Shown here: positions 1 through 10,700 of the stretch, piece after piece
Layout of the letters: each line of letters opens with the position of its first letter
Position numbering within the stretch: the stretch's first letter is position 1
From: Cryoendolithus antarcticus
Taxonomy: Eukaryota; Ascomycota; Dothideomycetes; Cladosporiales; Cladosporiaceae
Reading direction: 5' to 3'
Assembly: GCA_002077065.1 (NCBI GenBank)
Contig: NAJO01000020.1
Span: forward strand, 496,001 to 560,000
DNA length: 64,000 nt
Notes under the pieces: generated by a model
Database searches by the model: none
What the model was told of the DNA's origin: nothing
The model's input: only the letters and a program-made list of their open reading frames with translations
Translations under genes and position numbers: made by a program

Positions 1-425
1 TCCAAACAGCACCCGCTGGCAACGCTGTAGATGACAATCTAGCATATCGATCACGGTACCAATGCACGGCCGTGGTGACATTGAGTGCGGGTGCGCGTGA
101 TGCGGTGTTGTCTATTCGCGGGAAGTGAGTATGTTGGCCATCTCTGTCTCGTTTCTTCACGACTTCCATCCTTCCTTCTCATCACATTTGCTCAAGATAT
201 CCCCAAAGACTTGCTCTTCATCAAGATTCATCTCAACGTGTCCATACATTCGACTCGCCTTACGATTCGCGCACGATCGTTCCAACGCTGGTTCCTTGCA
301 GAATATAAATGACCTGCATACGATAATCACGACCAATTCTTACCTCAGGACACGAGACGCTGAGTCTACTCGAACTACCCACTCATAATACTTCGAACGC
401 GAGATTGCAACGTACTACCGCCATC
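1..425. other. Intergenic, 5' edge of window
   Basis: No convincing gene. Two short overlapping plus-strand frames (85-388) lack family features. An AT-rich TATA-like stretch lies near 301-309, about 115 bp before the ATG at 426, and could serve the small ORF that follows. Confidence 0.5.
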
Positions 426-848
426 ATGTCGCCCTCCCTCAAGACCCGCCTTTCTCTCCAAAAACTCCGCACAGTCTTCAACAACTCGTCGACGCCTTCT
501 ACATCACCCCGCTCAGATTCATAAGCAAGCACAATCTTACCATCATCGCCGTTGTCCACGGCCTCGCCCCGCACAAGGTCAACGCCTTCACCCTTTCAAG
601 AATTCGACTTCGATCTCAGCCCATCAACTGCACTGCCTTTCAAGCTACGTGGCGCATTGCCTTTCAGCTCATCAGCAGTGGACTCGAGGCGGGTGATCAG
701 ACGGAAGAAGAGCTGCGTCGAGCTCGAGCAAGAAGCCGAGCGATGTGAGGTCGATGGGCAGCTCATTGGGCTCATTGAGCCGAGACCTAAGGCACGAGTG
801 GGGTGTGCGTTGGGCGGAATTGAAGAGGTGCTGTGTGGCGAGGCGTAG
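426..848 (+). pseudogene. Small Ser/Pro-rich ORF broken by one in-frame TAA
   Basis: The frame opens with ATG at 426, runs 32 codons (MSPSLKTRLSLQ start), meets TAA at 522-524, then stays open in the same frame for 107 codons to the stop at 846-848. Composition is continuous across the stop: a basic, Ser/Pro-rich N-terminus, then an acidic EFDFDLSPS segment, then a compact C-terminal half with Cys and Gly. No GT-AG intron of usual fungal size removes the TAA. A TATA-like AT stretch precedes the ATG. I recognise no family. It may be a recently broken gene, a sequencing error, or two unrelated short frames; the shared frame and composition favour one former gene. The TAA-GCA context is not the TGA-CTA readthrough motif known from fungi. 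Confidence 0.35.
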
Positions 849-1294
849 TGGCCTGGAGGGTTCACCCATCACGCCACTTTGCCCACGACCCATACTGGAA
901 GGCACGCTCATGCATGGTATTTAGAAGTACAAAGGGTCGTCGCAGAACGCGTGCCTACATCAACAGACGTGGCTACCACACACCGCAATGGCGTATTATA
1001 CGGGTGGCGCTCCGATCGCAACGTGGATGCGCACCGTAGGTGTTGCCAATTACAACATGGGGGATGGGGAGGACGTGGGAAGGTAAGGTAACAGGCGGTG
1101 TGCTCCGAGCATGGGTGCACGTAGCACGAAAGGAAATTCTGAACTTGTATTGCATGGTTCAGCCGATGTTCACAGGAAAGTGGTGGAAATCTTTGTACAT
1201 ATATCATATCATGACATACATAATCCCCATTCTCATTGCTGTACACAGCGTGTCCTGATCATGCCAGAAGTTCGCAACACGGCGGACGCATCGC
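849..1294. other. Intergenic, downstream of xylosidase
   Basis: Short overlapping frames on both strands without family features. It probably holds the 3' UTR and terminator of the minus-strand GH3 gene; nothing else is supported. Confidence 0.5.
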
Positions 1295-4194
1295 CTACGA
1301 GTGCGCCACCGTGCTCTCCGGTTGCACATGCACCGGCACAGAGTAGTCGTACTCCGCCCTTGGCTTCGGCAGCGTCTCAATGACAGCCGGCTTGCCAGTC
1401 AATTTGAACTTCTGCATCAAGTACCTGTCGTTGTCCAGTGCAATCTCATAGTCTCCAGGGTAGATCGTCAAGCTTCCGTCTGCGTCTGAGCGAGCTAGCG
1501 AGCCGAGCGTAAGCGGGAGATCCATGGTTTGCGAGTCGCGGGCCGTGACAGCGTGCGCGCGAGCGTAGGATACGAGTGACTTGTTCGGGCGCGGCGCTGG
1601 CCCAGCGTTGCCGCTGGAGATGAATAACAGGCCGACGAAGTCACTTGTGATCTTGCCCGTGTTGCGGATAGTAGCCGAGACTGTGGCGAAGGGCGTGATG
1701 TCCTTGACGGAACCATGGTCCTTCTTGCAGTCATCAACGAGCTGCTGGATGTTGTACTGCTTATGTAGTGTCTTGCCCCACTTGAAGGAGAACTTGGTGT
1801 AAGAAAGCCCGTACCCAAATGCGCGGACTGCCTTGCCGGTGTAGTATTTGTACGTCCTTCCTGGGTAGCCACTGGATGCGTTGGCACGAAGATCGATGTC
1901 GAAGATGCTGACCTCATCTGCGTAGGAGGCTGGGTATTGTGTAATTGGCAATCTGCCAGCCGGTGCGTACTTGCCGACGATGGTGTCGAGAATTGCCTGA
2001 GCGCCCGATTGACTCGGGTACCCGGCCCAGATCACGGACTTGACGTTCTTGTCGTTGAAGAGGGGTGTGCCATCCAGTTGCCCGCCGCCGAACTGCACGA
2101 CTACGATGGGCTTGTTCAAAGCTGAGAGCTGCGCAATAAGATTGCGTTGGTACAATGGCCAAGCGAGATCTTCACGGTCGTTCTGTTCGTTCTCGAGCGA
2201 ACCGTCGATACCGCCGAGGAAGAAGATGACGTCTGCTCCTTGTGCTGCAGTGAGAGCAGCAGCGAAGCCGGTGTTGTTCGTCGCATTGATCGCTGTGCCT
2301 TGAGCGTAGGTGACGTCCCAGGCCGAGTAGTTCTTGAACACTTGCAAGGGACTGAGGATTGTCTTTGGGGGTCCAGAGTAATCGCCCTGCATCTGGGTCG
2401 TGGCGTTGGCGTAAGGTCCGATCAGCGTAGCCTTCGCTTTGCCACCAGACGACAGAGGAAGGAAGCTCTTGTCGTTTTTGAGAAGAGTCATGCCCTCGAC
2501 CGCCGCTTTGTAGGCAGTAGCCTCAGCCTCAGGTGTTCCAACATCGGACCAGTCGAGCGTGTCGTACTTGCTGCCATCGAAGTAGCCGACAGTGAACAAG
2601 GCACTGTACAAGCGGTTCAGAGCTTGGTCCAGTCTCGCGACAGTCGTACTGTTGAGGGCCAGAGACTGGTTCAGCGTTAGGTAGGCACTGCCGCAGTCGA
2701 GATCGGTGCCAGCGTTCAGAGCAGCTGAAGCCGCGTCCGGGATTGTGTCGGTGAAGTTGTGGAATTCAGCGATGTCTTGAACGGCACCACAGTCGCCAAC
2801 AACATACTGATACTTCTCAGTGAAGTTCCAGTGGGTCCTCAGTACCTCGTCAAGCAAGTAGTAGCTCGCGCAACTGGGGTAACCGCCGACAGCGTTGTAG
2901 CTGCACATGATGGATCCGACGGAAACATCACGCACACATGTCTTGAAGGCAGGCAAGAAGTAGTCTGCCAAGTCCTGCTGTGAGGGGTTGTAGTTGTTGC
3001 CGTAGCGGCCACTCTCGACATCGTACCTGAGATGGTCAGTAACGTTCACTTCTGCAACGGTTCAGAGTCGATCTTACGCGGCGTAATGCTTGCACGTCGC
3101 GATAACTTGCTTGTCTGTAACATCGTCTCCCTGCATGCCTGGAACGAGGTTGCGAACGTAGCTCTGCACGTGGAAGACGTCTTCACCGGGTGTCTCTTGA
3201 CCGCGGCCCCATCGAGGCTCACGGAAGGGATTCTAATATCGTCATTAGTAGATGTTTCCCCGAGTATCAAGGGGTAGATTATACGTACCATGTTCGGGGC
3301 CCAGTAGTCGAATCCAGCGAAACCGAAGTTGCCGAATGCTCTGCCCTCCTTGCCGATGACCTCTCCGATCGCCCGAATGAGGGCATCGTCGAAGGCCGCA
3401 GCTGAAGTGATGGGCGATGGGAAACTCGTAGCATATGAAAAGTTGGCTGGCTTGTTCGGGAACTGTACACCGGGAGCAGAGCCCACACCGTGCGTGGCCT
3501 CACTCCACCATTCGTAAGCTGGCAGACCAAGGCGCGCTGCTCCGGCCGAGGCATCGACCAAGTTCAGGATCTTCTCTGGTGTGGTGAGCTGACTGACTAG
3601 AGAAGCTACACGCTCCTCAATGCTCTTGCTCTTGTCGCAGACTGGGTTGCCACAGAGAGGACTGGTCAGGCAAGCCGGCGTGAAGTTGTCCTGTACTCCG
3701 CTCGAGGCGTTCCCAACTGGATCCGTGATTTGGTACAAGCTCATCACGTATGTAGCACCACACGATGAGGAGGGTTCGGTCGCACACTTCTGGGAGCACC
3801 TGGAGTCTGCGATCTTCTGTGCGTTGCCAAAATTGGGCTGCTCGCCGCAGAAGCATTGGCTAAGAGGTGATGAGTACTTGCCATCGGGAAGCAAATGTAT
3901 ATCCTCTGTTGTTACTTACGTGCCGAATTCAATACCTCCGTACCCGAATCCACGCTCGCCACACCAGTTCGCGCAGTACTGCGGCGTCATACCGATCGTA
4001 CTGAGCTTCGCTGCCGACAGGATGCTGACGCTCGGGTCGTTGTAGCATCCAAGGTAGACCTTTGTGGCATTATAGGCTGCACCTCCACCGCTGGCATTGC
4101 AGGTGAAGTTGGTAGTGCCTTGAGCATTGCCAAACGCGGCGAATGCAGACAGCAGCGCGACGTTCCGCAGGGCTGTAGATCGATTCGGCGCCAT
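1295..4194 (-). CDS. Secreted beta-xylosidase, WSC domain + GH3
   Basis: Predicted exo-1,4-beta-xylosidase releasing xylose from xylo-oligosaccharides outside the cell. Exons (minus): 4194-3920, 3859-3289, 3232-3078, 3026-1295, giving 910 aa; introns are 60, 56 and 51 nt with GTAAGT, GTACGT and GTAAGA donors. Residues 1-25 form a signal peptide ([11 protein letters not shown]...FGNAQG). A Cys-rich WSC module follows (about 45-135: [21 protein letters not shown]), then the GH3 catalytic region with [26 protein letters not shown] and the nucleophile motif VVGDCGAV (Asp about 412), then the (alpha/beta) sandwich and an FnIII-like C-terminus. Many N-glycosylation sequons fit secretion. The order YVVGDCGA and the CKHYAAYD motif match the xylosidase/arabinosidase branch of GH3 rather than beta-glucosidases. 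The WSC module may bind wall or plant polysaccharide; that role is inferred. Confidence 0.92.
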
Positions 4195-4303
4195 TCTGAT
4201 CGAGTACTGTAAATTTACAGAGGGTAGACGAGCCAGGGACTAACTACGAGAAGTAGGAAAATGTAGTGAAATAGTACTTACCTCATGGCCTGTGGGTCTT
4301 CAT
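4195..4303 (-). promoter_or_regulatory. Leader of xylosidase gene: uORF and possible leader intron
   Basis: A seven-codon upstream ORF (ATG at 4303, TGA at 4285-4283; MKTHRP) lies about 90 bp before the start. A perfect GTAAGT donor follows at 4281, with possible acceptors at 4244 or 4206, so the leader may be spliced. If 4206 is used, the acceptor sits in the 14-bp palindrome at 4206-4219. Which form exists cannot be told from sequence. Confidence 0.35.
4206..4219. repeat. Perfect 14-bp palindrome before xylosidase ATG
   Basis: CTGTAAATTTACAG reads the same on both strands and ends 12 bp before the start codon of the GH3 gene. It could be a dimeric-factor site or a leader hairpin; no factor is assigned. 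Confidence 0.5.
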
Positions 4304-4426
4304 TGTCGATTCTACCGGCGGCCTGCTAGAACACTCGCCAGCACAGACTTCATCAATGACACTATGTCAACATAGCCGTCGGCCTTAGTAGGTATTCTGT
4401 TGTTAAGCAAGAGTGCGGATGCAACA

Positions 4427-4519
4427 GTGGGGTCGAAGCTGGGGTAATCAAGTTGATGTGCGGAGGTGCAGACATAGGGTCGCCCATGTACCTTGCAGAT
4501 CTACTGCACCACATTAGCC
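4427..4519. promoter_or_regulatory. CreA-like cluster and XlnR-like site upstream of xylosidase
   Basis: Three matches to the CreA consensus SYGGRG sit within 39 bp: GTGGGG at 4427-4432, CTGGGG at 4439-4444 and GCGGAG at 4460-4465. Further upstream, 4519-4514 on the minus strand reads GGCTAA, the XlnR/Xyr1 core. The set lies 230-325 bp before the ATG. Paired CreA sites and GGCTAA are the known arrangement in fungal xylanolytic promoters; function here is inferred from motif and position. Confidence 0.5.
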
Positions 4520-6306
4520 GGAAAACGTTCACACTGCAGCATCGCGTCAGCCGATGTGGACGAGATCGGGATCGTCCTCCAGGTTCTCGGTCATACTTTG
4601 CGGCGACACCACTGAACGCTACCCACATTGTCGCGCTGAGAGCTAGCTGTGGTAGTGCGCTGGCCGCCAGACTTCAGTGCCGAGTCAGCATGACCGCAGC
4701 GTGGCCGTCGCATCTTCGGGGACTTCCAGCGGCGTGACCAAGGCGCCGTCGTACGCTGAACAGCATCTGTGTGGTAATGATGCGGTTGGCAGCATCATCG
4801 CTGCCGGTTCCTCGGCAGCGGGCCGTTTTGAGACAGTCCCTCCACTGCATCCGAGAACGTCGTCTTCAACAATGCAGAGTCTCTGTCGCTGCACGACAAC
4901 CACCAGAATTGGAGACTAAAACCACCCGCTGATGTGGCGAGTGCCGTCGTACCACATTCCACGATGTGCAGCCCGCCACGGCGGTCGGACAAGCCTGATT
5001 GAGGAAGACAAGCAGCAATCGCAGCAAGCCTCAATCCCGTCCCCTAAAGCGAGCAATGAGTCCTGGCCACGTATCGAGGCGACCGTGATACTCAAGTCCC
5101 TAGAAGTATACGTGTTACCCGGACCTCATTACTGCTGAAGCTTGGCCTGGTACGAGGACTATTACCCGGTCTAGAGCACTGGACATGAGCGCTGTTACCA
5201 GCGCGACATCGTATGCAAGCTCAGTCGGCTCACCGAGAGGGCCACTTATCAGCCTTTTGGGGGCCGGGATCCGCATGGTCTAGCCATCTGCTCTGCAGGG
5301 AGGCTTCATTGCAGTATACTGGCATTTACAGTTCCACGGATGAGGCGATCTAAACGGCTTGTCGCGCTGTATTCGCACCGATTACAGAGTCGAGGATCTG
5401 TATGGGAAGCTCGCAGTAGCGCGCTGGCTATGATTTCCGTCAGTAAGGCCTTCCAGTGTGGCACAAAACGGCTCCTGCAGCGTGGCTTGGACGGAGCACA
5501 TACTCCGCCTGTAGGTATCTCTGCCGTAGGTTCTTTGCATGTCTTCTGTCCTGGCCCTTTGATAGCCCTGGAGTACGGAAGTTTACTGGATGCAAGAGCC
5601 TGGTGGGAACGCATCTACCAGCAGCAAGTCGAGCTTCATCGCTGGTCCCAGGTCCCCGCTGCGTTTGTGTCAGTCCTTTCCGGGTCGTCGACAAGATTCG
5701 GAACTCTAATTTCGCTTGGTCAGGTACGTTCCTCGCACTTTTTACTCGATTCTCCGCAAGCGGGTCCCGAAACCTATCTCTCGACTTTGTCCCAGCCCAA
5801 GCTAGAGGACATGCCGGCCATCCTCGTTGATTACTATGTCCGCCTGCGCTATGTGAAGTCGTACTCAGGTCACTGTCCGTACGATGGTCTCTTGTATGGG
5901 GGTGACGGCTGTTATCAATCACCCTCGGTGCCTATCATAATGCGCGGCCAGGTTTCCCCTTGTCTTCGTTCTCGGCCTGACGGGGTTTCTCTCGAATTGG
6001 AGCTGCAGTCATGGGATACGAGTAGCCGTCTGTCAGTCCGCAACTGTACATGGCAGGAGTCCTGCCGAGGCGGTGGAACCAGATCTTGGCCATCGATGTC
6101 GTTAAGTCTATCTTGTCGTATCTCAGTGGGGAACTGCTAGATCAAAGCATTTTCCGACCATGAGCAACTTATCGGCATAGAAGTGGCGTCGCTCGCGGCG
6201 GTGGCGGAAGTCGATCTCACGGCTGGCGGTGCGTGCTTCAGTCACATAACACCAGTCACTCCAAGACTTTCCCCATCGTCGTGCTCGCAGACATTGACAC
6301 GGCAAC
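4520..6306. other. Gene-poor stretch
   Basis: About 1.8 kb without a supported gene. Between 5306 and 6140 open frames overlap on both strands (plus 5340-6140, 266 codons; plus 5456-5830; minus 5440-5922), the pattern expected of GC-rich non-coding DNA. None shows a family motif, signal peptide or consistent splice sites. A decayed gene cannot be ruled out. Confidence 0.45.
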
Positions 6307-7383
6307 ATGGCATCGACACAGCTGATTACAGATAATGATCGTAGGGGCACATGGTGCAACGATACCGGCAAGCCTCCAGCGAGATCTCTGAATTCGAAAA
6401 CGCTAGAAGTAATCATTTACGGCATCTTCAAGCATCGACAGCTTGAAGAAGAGCGTAGGGACAAAGAGGTCAGCGAACAGGGTAAAACGGCGACGATACG
6501 GGCTACGAAACATTGACATGGTTTGCAGGAAGACAACATTGGAGTATCGTTCGCTCGACAACAAGAGCTTAGATTCTACGTCTTATTGGGAGCTCTTCCC
6601 AACGAACTGCAGATCAGGATACTTGAGTTCGCAGCTTGCGCTTGCATCCCAATAATCTATGTCGATGAGGCATTCAACCCACCCTTGTTCGCACGCGTAC
6701 TCATCAAAGGCTTGTCTCGGGTACCTACACGCTTCATACAGCTGGCATACGAAGCGACAATCGTCAGCTTCAGCTTCAGCTTCCATCTAGACTTCATCAG
6801 GAGGCGAGGACCAGACCGACAACCTGGCTTGATGACCGTGAATCCACCTCGACTCTTCTGGCGGCAGTACAGTGCGCAGCACATTCGCCACATCACCATC
6901 GACCTCAAATTCAGCTTCAAGATCCAGTATCTGTACATCGGGGAGATCCGCTTTGCGCAAGAAGGCATCCCAGACATAGCCCGCTCCTTTCAAGATCTGG
7001 CTACTAGTACAATGGTGTTAATTTGCGTGTTCAAGAGAGGAGAAAGCAGGAACACCATACGAGGTCTTCTGGCTACATTGTGTCGAATCGAATCTTGGCA
7101 GTCGCCGGTTGTGAGCACCTTCAGACGTGAGCTCTCAATACTGTTGGACTCATTCGTCGATCATGGACCTCGAAAGCGTCGCTACGTCCGCTTCGATATC
7201 GGACGCGCTGGTGCTCCTACCTGGTGGCCGAGCGCTCAAATACTCTCAAGCGAGCCGATCGATGTCTCACGGTTCGTGGCAAACCATAGAGCTGACGAAG
7301 GAGAAACGATGGGTGAAACCTTGCTGGAGCACTTGGCATCTCAGCGTATTAGCAAGGATTGGGTGTGGCGCACTGCGATCTGA
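6307..7383 (+). CDS. Hypothetical protein, weakly F-box-like N-terminus
   Basis: Exons 6307-6468 and 6529-7383 give 338 aa. The 60-nt intron has donor GTCAGC and acceptor TTTGCAG; this is the only donor tested that keeps frame with the ATG at 6307. The second exon opens with LLGALPNELQIRILEFA, the Leu/Pro pattern of F-box-like and 2EXR-type fungal orphans, followed by alternating hydrophobic/basic segments and Trp-rich stretches. The first exon is polar and ends in a Glu/Arg-rich helix. No catalytic motif or membrane segment is seen. The start is less sure than the body because the donor is not consensus. An adaptor role in ubiquitin ligation would be speculation. Confidence 0.6.
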
Positions 7384-7731
7384 GCTGCCTTGTTTATGAC
7401 ACAAGCAGCGGAGCACGGTAACGATGGATTGGTAACGACTGTGTGGTTATGGGACAAACGCCACCTTTGCGCACTCACATCGTACACGCGATCGATGATC
7501 AAATGACATCCTCTCTTAGCGCATACTGCTATAATGGCTGACCGCCGCAGCGAGTCTGACATGCGCACCTAGGACCTCGCACATTTCAAGAATCGGAAAC
7601 AGTAAATCAGAAGAAGGTCGGAACAGAAGAACATGTACAACCAACGCCAGCGCTATGCTACACTACCTGCCCAGCTGGGTATCATGCATTTCCACTCTTC
7701 TAGAACTCCCAAATCAATGGTTTACGCTGTT
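7384..7731. other. Convergent spacer
   Basis: Lies between the 3' ends of the F-box-like orphan (plus) and cch1 (minus). Expected to hold both terminators. No ORF or repeat of note. Confidence 0.6.
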
Positions 7732-10700
7732 CTATCCCGCCCCAGGACTTCTCCCCTCACTCCCCTTCCTCTGTGTCGCGCTCCGCCTCACACTCTCTCC
7801 CCAAGCCGAGCTCCCAAACATCCCCATCATATCCCCCTGGCTGACCGCACTTCCAGCCCGGCTCCTAGCACCGCCTTCGCTACTCCTAGGACTACCAGGA
7901 GGCGAAACACCAGTACCTGCGTTGTCCAGCGCGGCAGCGAAGTGCCAATCTGGCTGAATGCTTGATTGAGATGCGCTGGGTCGATGTGATGGCCGGAGGT
8001 AGGTGGGGAAGCTTTCTGTCGTCGGCGAAGGCTGAGGCGACATCTGGATCGAGGAGCTGCGATTACGGAGACCACCCGCTGCTTCGCCAGACGACGGCGC
8101 GTGGCTGCCGGCGTCAGAACCAGTGCCAGAACCGCTCGGGAAACGATCGATGCCTAGGCTGCTTGGACCTGGTGCATCCCATGGATTCTCACCATCGACT
8201 GGCGTGACGCTTACAGACGGTATATTGGTAAACGCCTTGGCCTGACTAATATCATTGCCTTCCATATCATGCACGAAGATCTCCGGCACGCCGAAGGTAG
8301 GTACAGCAGTCATCCTTGCGGCTTGCTTGCCGTCTATCGCCCTGCGGAACTTGCGGGACCAGTATAGCGTATCGAAGAAGCCAGCAACGACATTGCGATT
8401 CACGGCCTCCTCGACCCGCTGCAAGCGAGCGCGACGGCGCAGGAACTCGTCGAGCTTGAGACTCTTATTGTCGTTAATGACTTTGTAATGCGCAAGGATC
8501 ATCAGTAGAGCATTGAACGGTATACCGCGGTCGAGATCGGCGGAGTTCAGAATCTCTTCGTAGAATATGTTCATCCTTGCGCGACGACGGCGGATCTCAT
8601 GGACTGGTATCTCGTTGAGCTTTGCGTTCAGCTTCTCCAGGTCGATTTCGTTGGACTCATGAATGCTTGCGCCGTCTAGAGGTAGCGAGGTCGTGCGGTA
8701 GAGGGTCTGCTTTCGGCAAGACGCGATCAGTGCGCCGACGGTGTAGTCACCATCGTAGATCCGCATCTCGAAAACACCACTAAGCTCGCCCAAGAACCTT
8801 GGAAAGACCTCCTTAGAAATGTAGCCACTTCCATCCGGGTCATATTCAGCCCAAGCCTGCTTGAACCTCCTGATCTCCTCGCGACTGATGATGCTCAGTC
8901 CGCTACTTCGCTGATACACGTACGAGAAACTCTCGTAGATGAGCGAGATAAACAAGTTGACGAAGATGTACATGCTCAGGATGTTCCACAGAATGAATAT
9001 CGCGCGAGCCCACTCCGGACTCCCACAGTCGCCATCGTAGAACTTCTCGCCAACGGTGCAGTAAGGCGGAACGACGCTAGCGTAGTCTTCCATGACCTGA
9101 TTCCAGCCCTCGCCCACACTCGTGCGGAAGAGCAGGATAAGAGCCTTAGGTACCGTGCGGACGTTGATGTTGCCAGTCTCGTTCTTGGCAAAGCGCGTGA
9201 GGCCAAAGGTCTGAGTGAGCGCGATGGCGAAGACGAGGAAGAGGACGAACCAGGTGGCGAGTAAGTTGACGATGGAAGTCAGACTTGCCGCTGCGGTCTT
9301 GAAGAGCTGGTCCAGCTGGTTGTTTCGCGGAATCAAGAGCAGAGCCAGCGAGACGAGGAAGATCTTGTGAACCTGCGCGAAGTTCGTGTTTTCGAGATTG
9401 ACCCACAGTAAGACCGTAAAGATGAACGTTGCCGAGACCGCTATCAAAGAGAACACATCCCAAGCGCTCTTGCGGAATCTCGTCCAAGACAGCCCGATGA
9501 TCCGAATGACGATATTCGCAATGTACAGCAAAGTGAACGCCATGAAGATGATATCCCTCGTGATGCTCCACCACTTCGGTTCCGGATAGTACTCCGTACA
9601 TAGCAGTGCCAGATGCAGACAGAGTACCACAGTGACTCCGCGCTGCCAGCCTCCAGTCTTAGTAGTCGCCCGTCTGTAACACCACTTCTGCCAGCTCGCA
9701 ACTTCCTTCTTGTGATTCGGTCTCTTGCTCGGTGCAACCTGTCTCAGGAGCTTCCTCAGCTCCAGCCACGACCTTTGGTCCGTAGTCAAGAAGGCCACTC
9801 CTGTCTGCTCTGTATAGTTGCGCATGAAAACCGAGACGAAGAGAGTCAGCACGAACACTGCTCCGAGCAAATTGAACACGACGAAGAATATCGCATTCCC
9901 CTGACTAGCGAACAGACTCGGCTGCGTGAATATACCCGTGATAGACTCCGCAGCGTTCATAACATCGACCCAGCCCTCTTGAGACACGATCTGAAACAAT
10001 ATGAACAAGCTGCCGCCGAAGCTGTCAAAGTCGAAGTAGGAGTTCTCTACCACCCTTGGCGCCAGAACATCCCAGCCGTAAGGCGAGCTGATGAACTCGC
10101 CCACGCAGTCTGTGAGGTTGTAGATGCTGTCGTTGCCATCGTTGCAGCTCATCATTTGGCCGGCGAAGAGGTTAAGGCCGTAGACTGCGAAAGGGATGAG
10201 CAAGCTCAGCGAGACGAAGGCTGCAGAGACAACTTTCCAACCGCCAAGTACGATGATGGAATGAAAGGTATCGCGTGCGCTGTCGCTGACGTTGAGGAGG
10301 CGGAGTGCTCGAAGAGCTTTGAAGGCGCCAACGGCACGCGAGCCATCGCCAGGGCCATAAAGTGAGGCGATCACATTGGTCCAGAGCGTGACGAGCACAA
10401 CGCCGTCGATGAAGCCCCAAGAGCTGCGCAGATACGCGTTCGGAGTGAAGAAGAAACCATCAGCAATCACCTTGATAACGGCCTCGATCGTGAACAGCGC
10501 GGCGAAACCGATGTCCGCAAGCATGAACCAGTTCATCGTGATGTAGCCATGTTTGTCGAAGTACTCTTTCTGGTACAATGGCGTAGTGATGCAAGCGATC
10601 AGCACCATTGCCACAATCGCCACGTAGAGAAAGGCAGAGCTGATATACCACAACATCGGATTTGGCGCTGCTCCCTGTATGCGCTCACTACCACGCCCAG

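Noticed and set aside
2147..2680. 177-codon ORF antisense to the xylosidase
   Set aside because: Opposite the GH3 catalytic exon; no independent features.
5340..6140. 266-codon plus-strand ORF
   Set aside because: Overlaps long frames on the other strand and in another plus frame; no domain, signal peptide or splice support.
9613..10365. 250-codon ORF antisense to cch1
   Set aside because: Shadow frame opposite conserved channel repeats.
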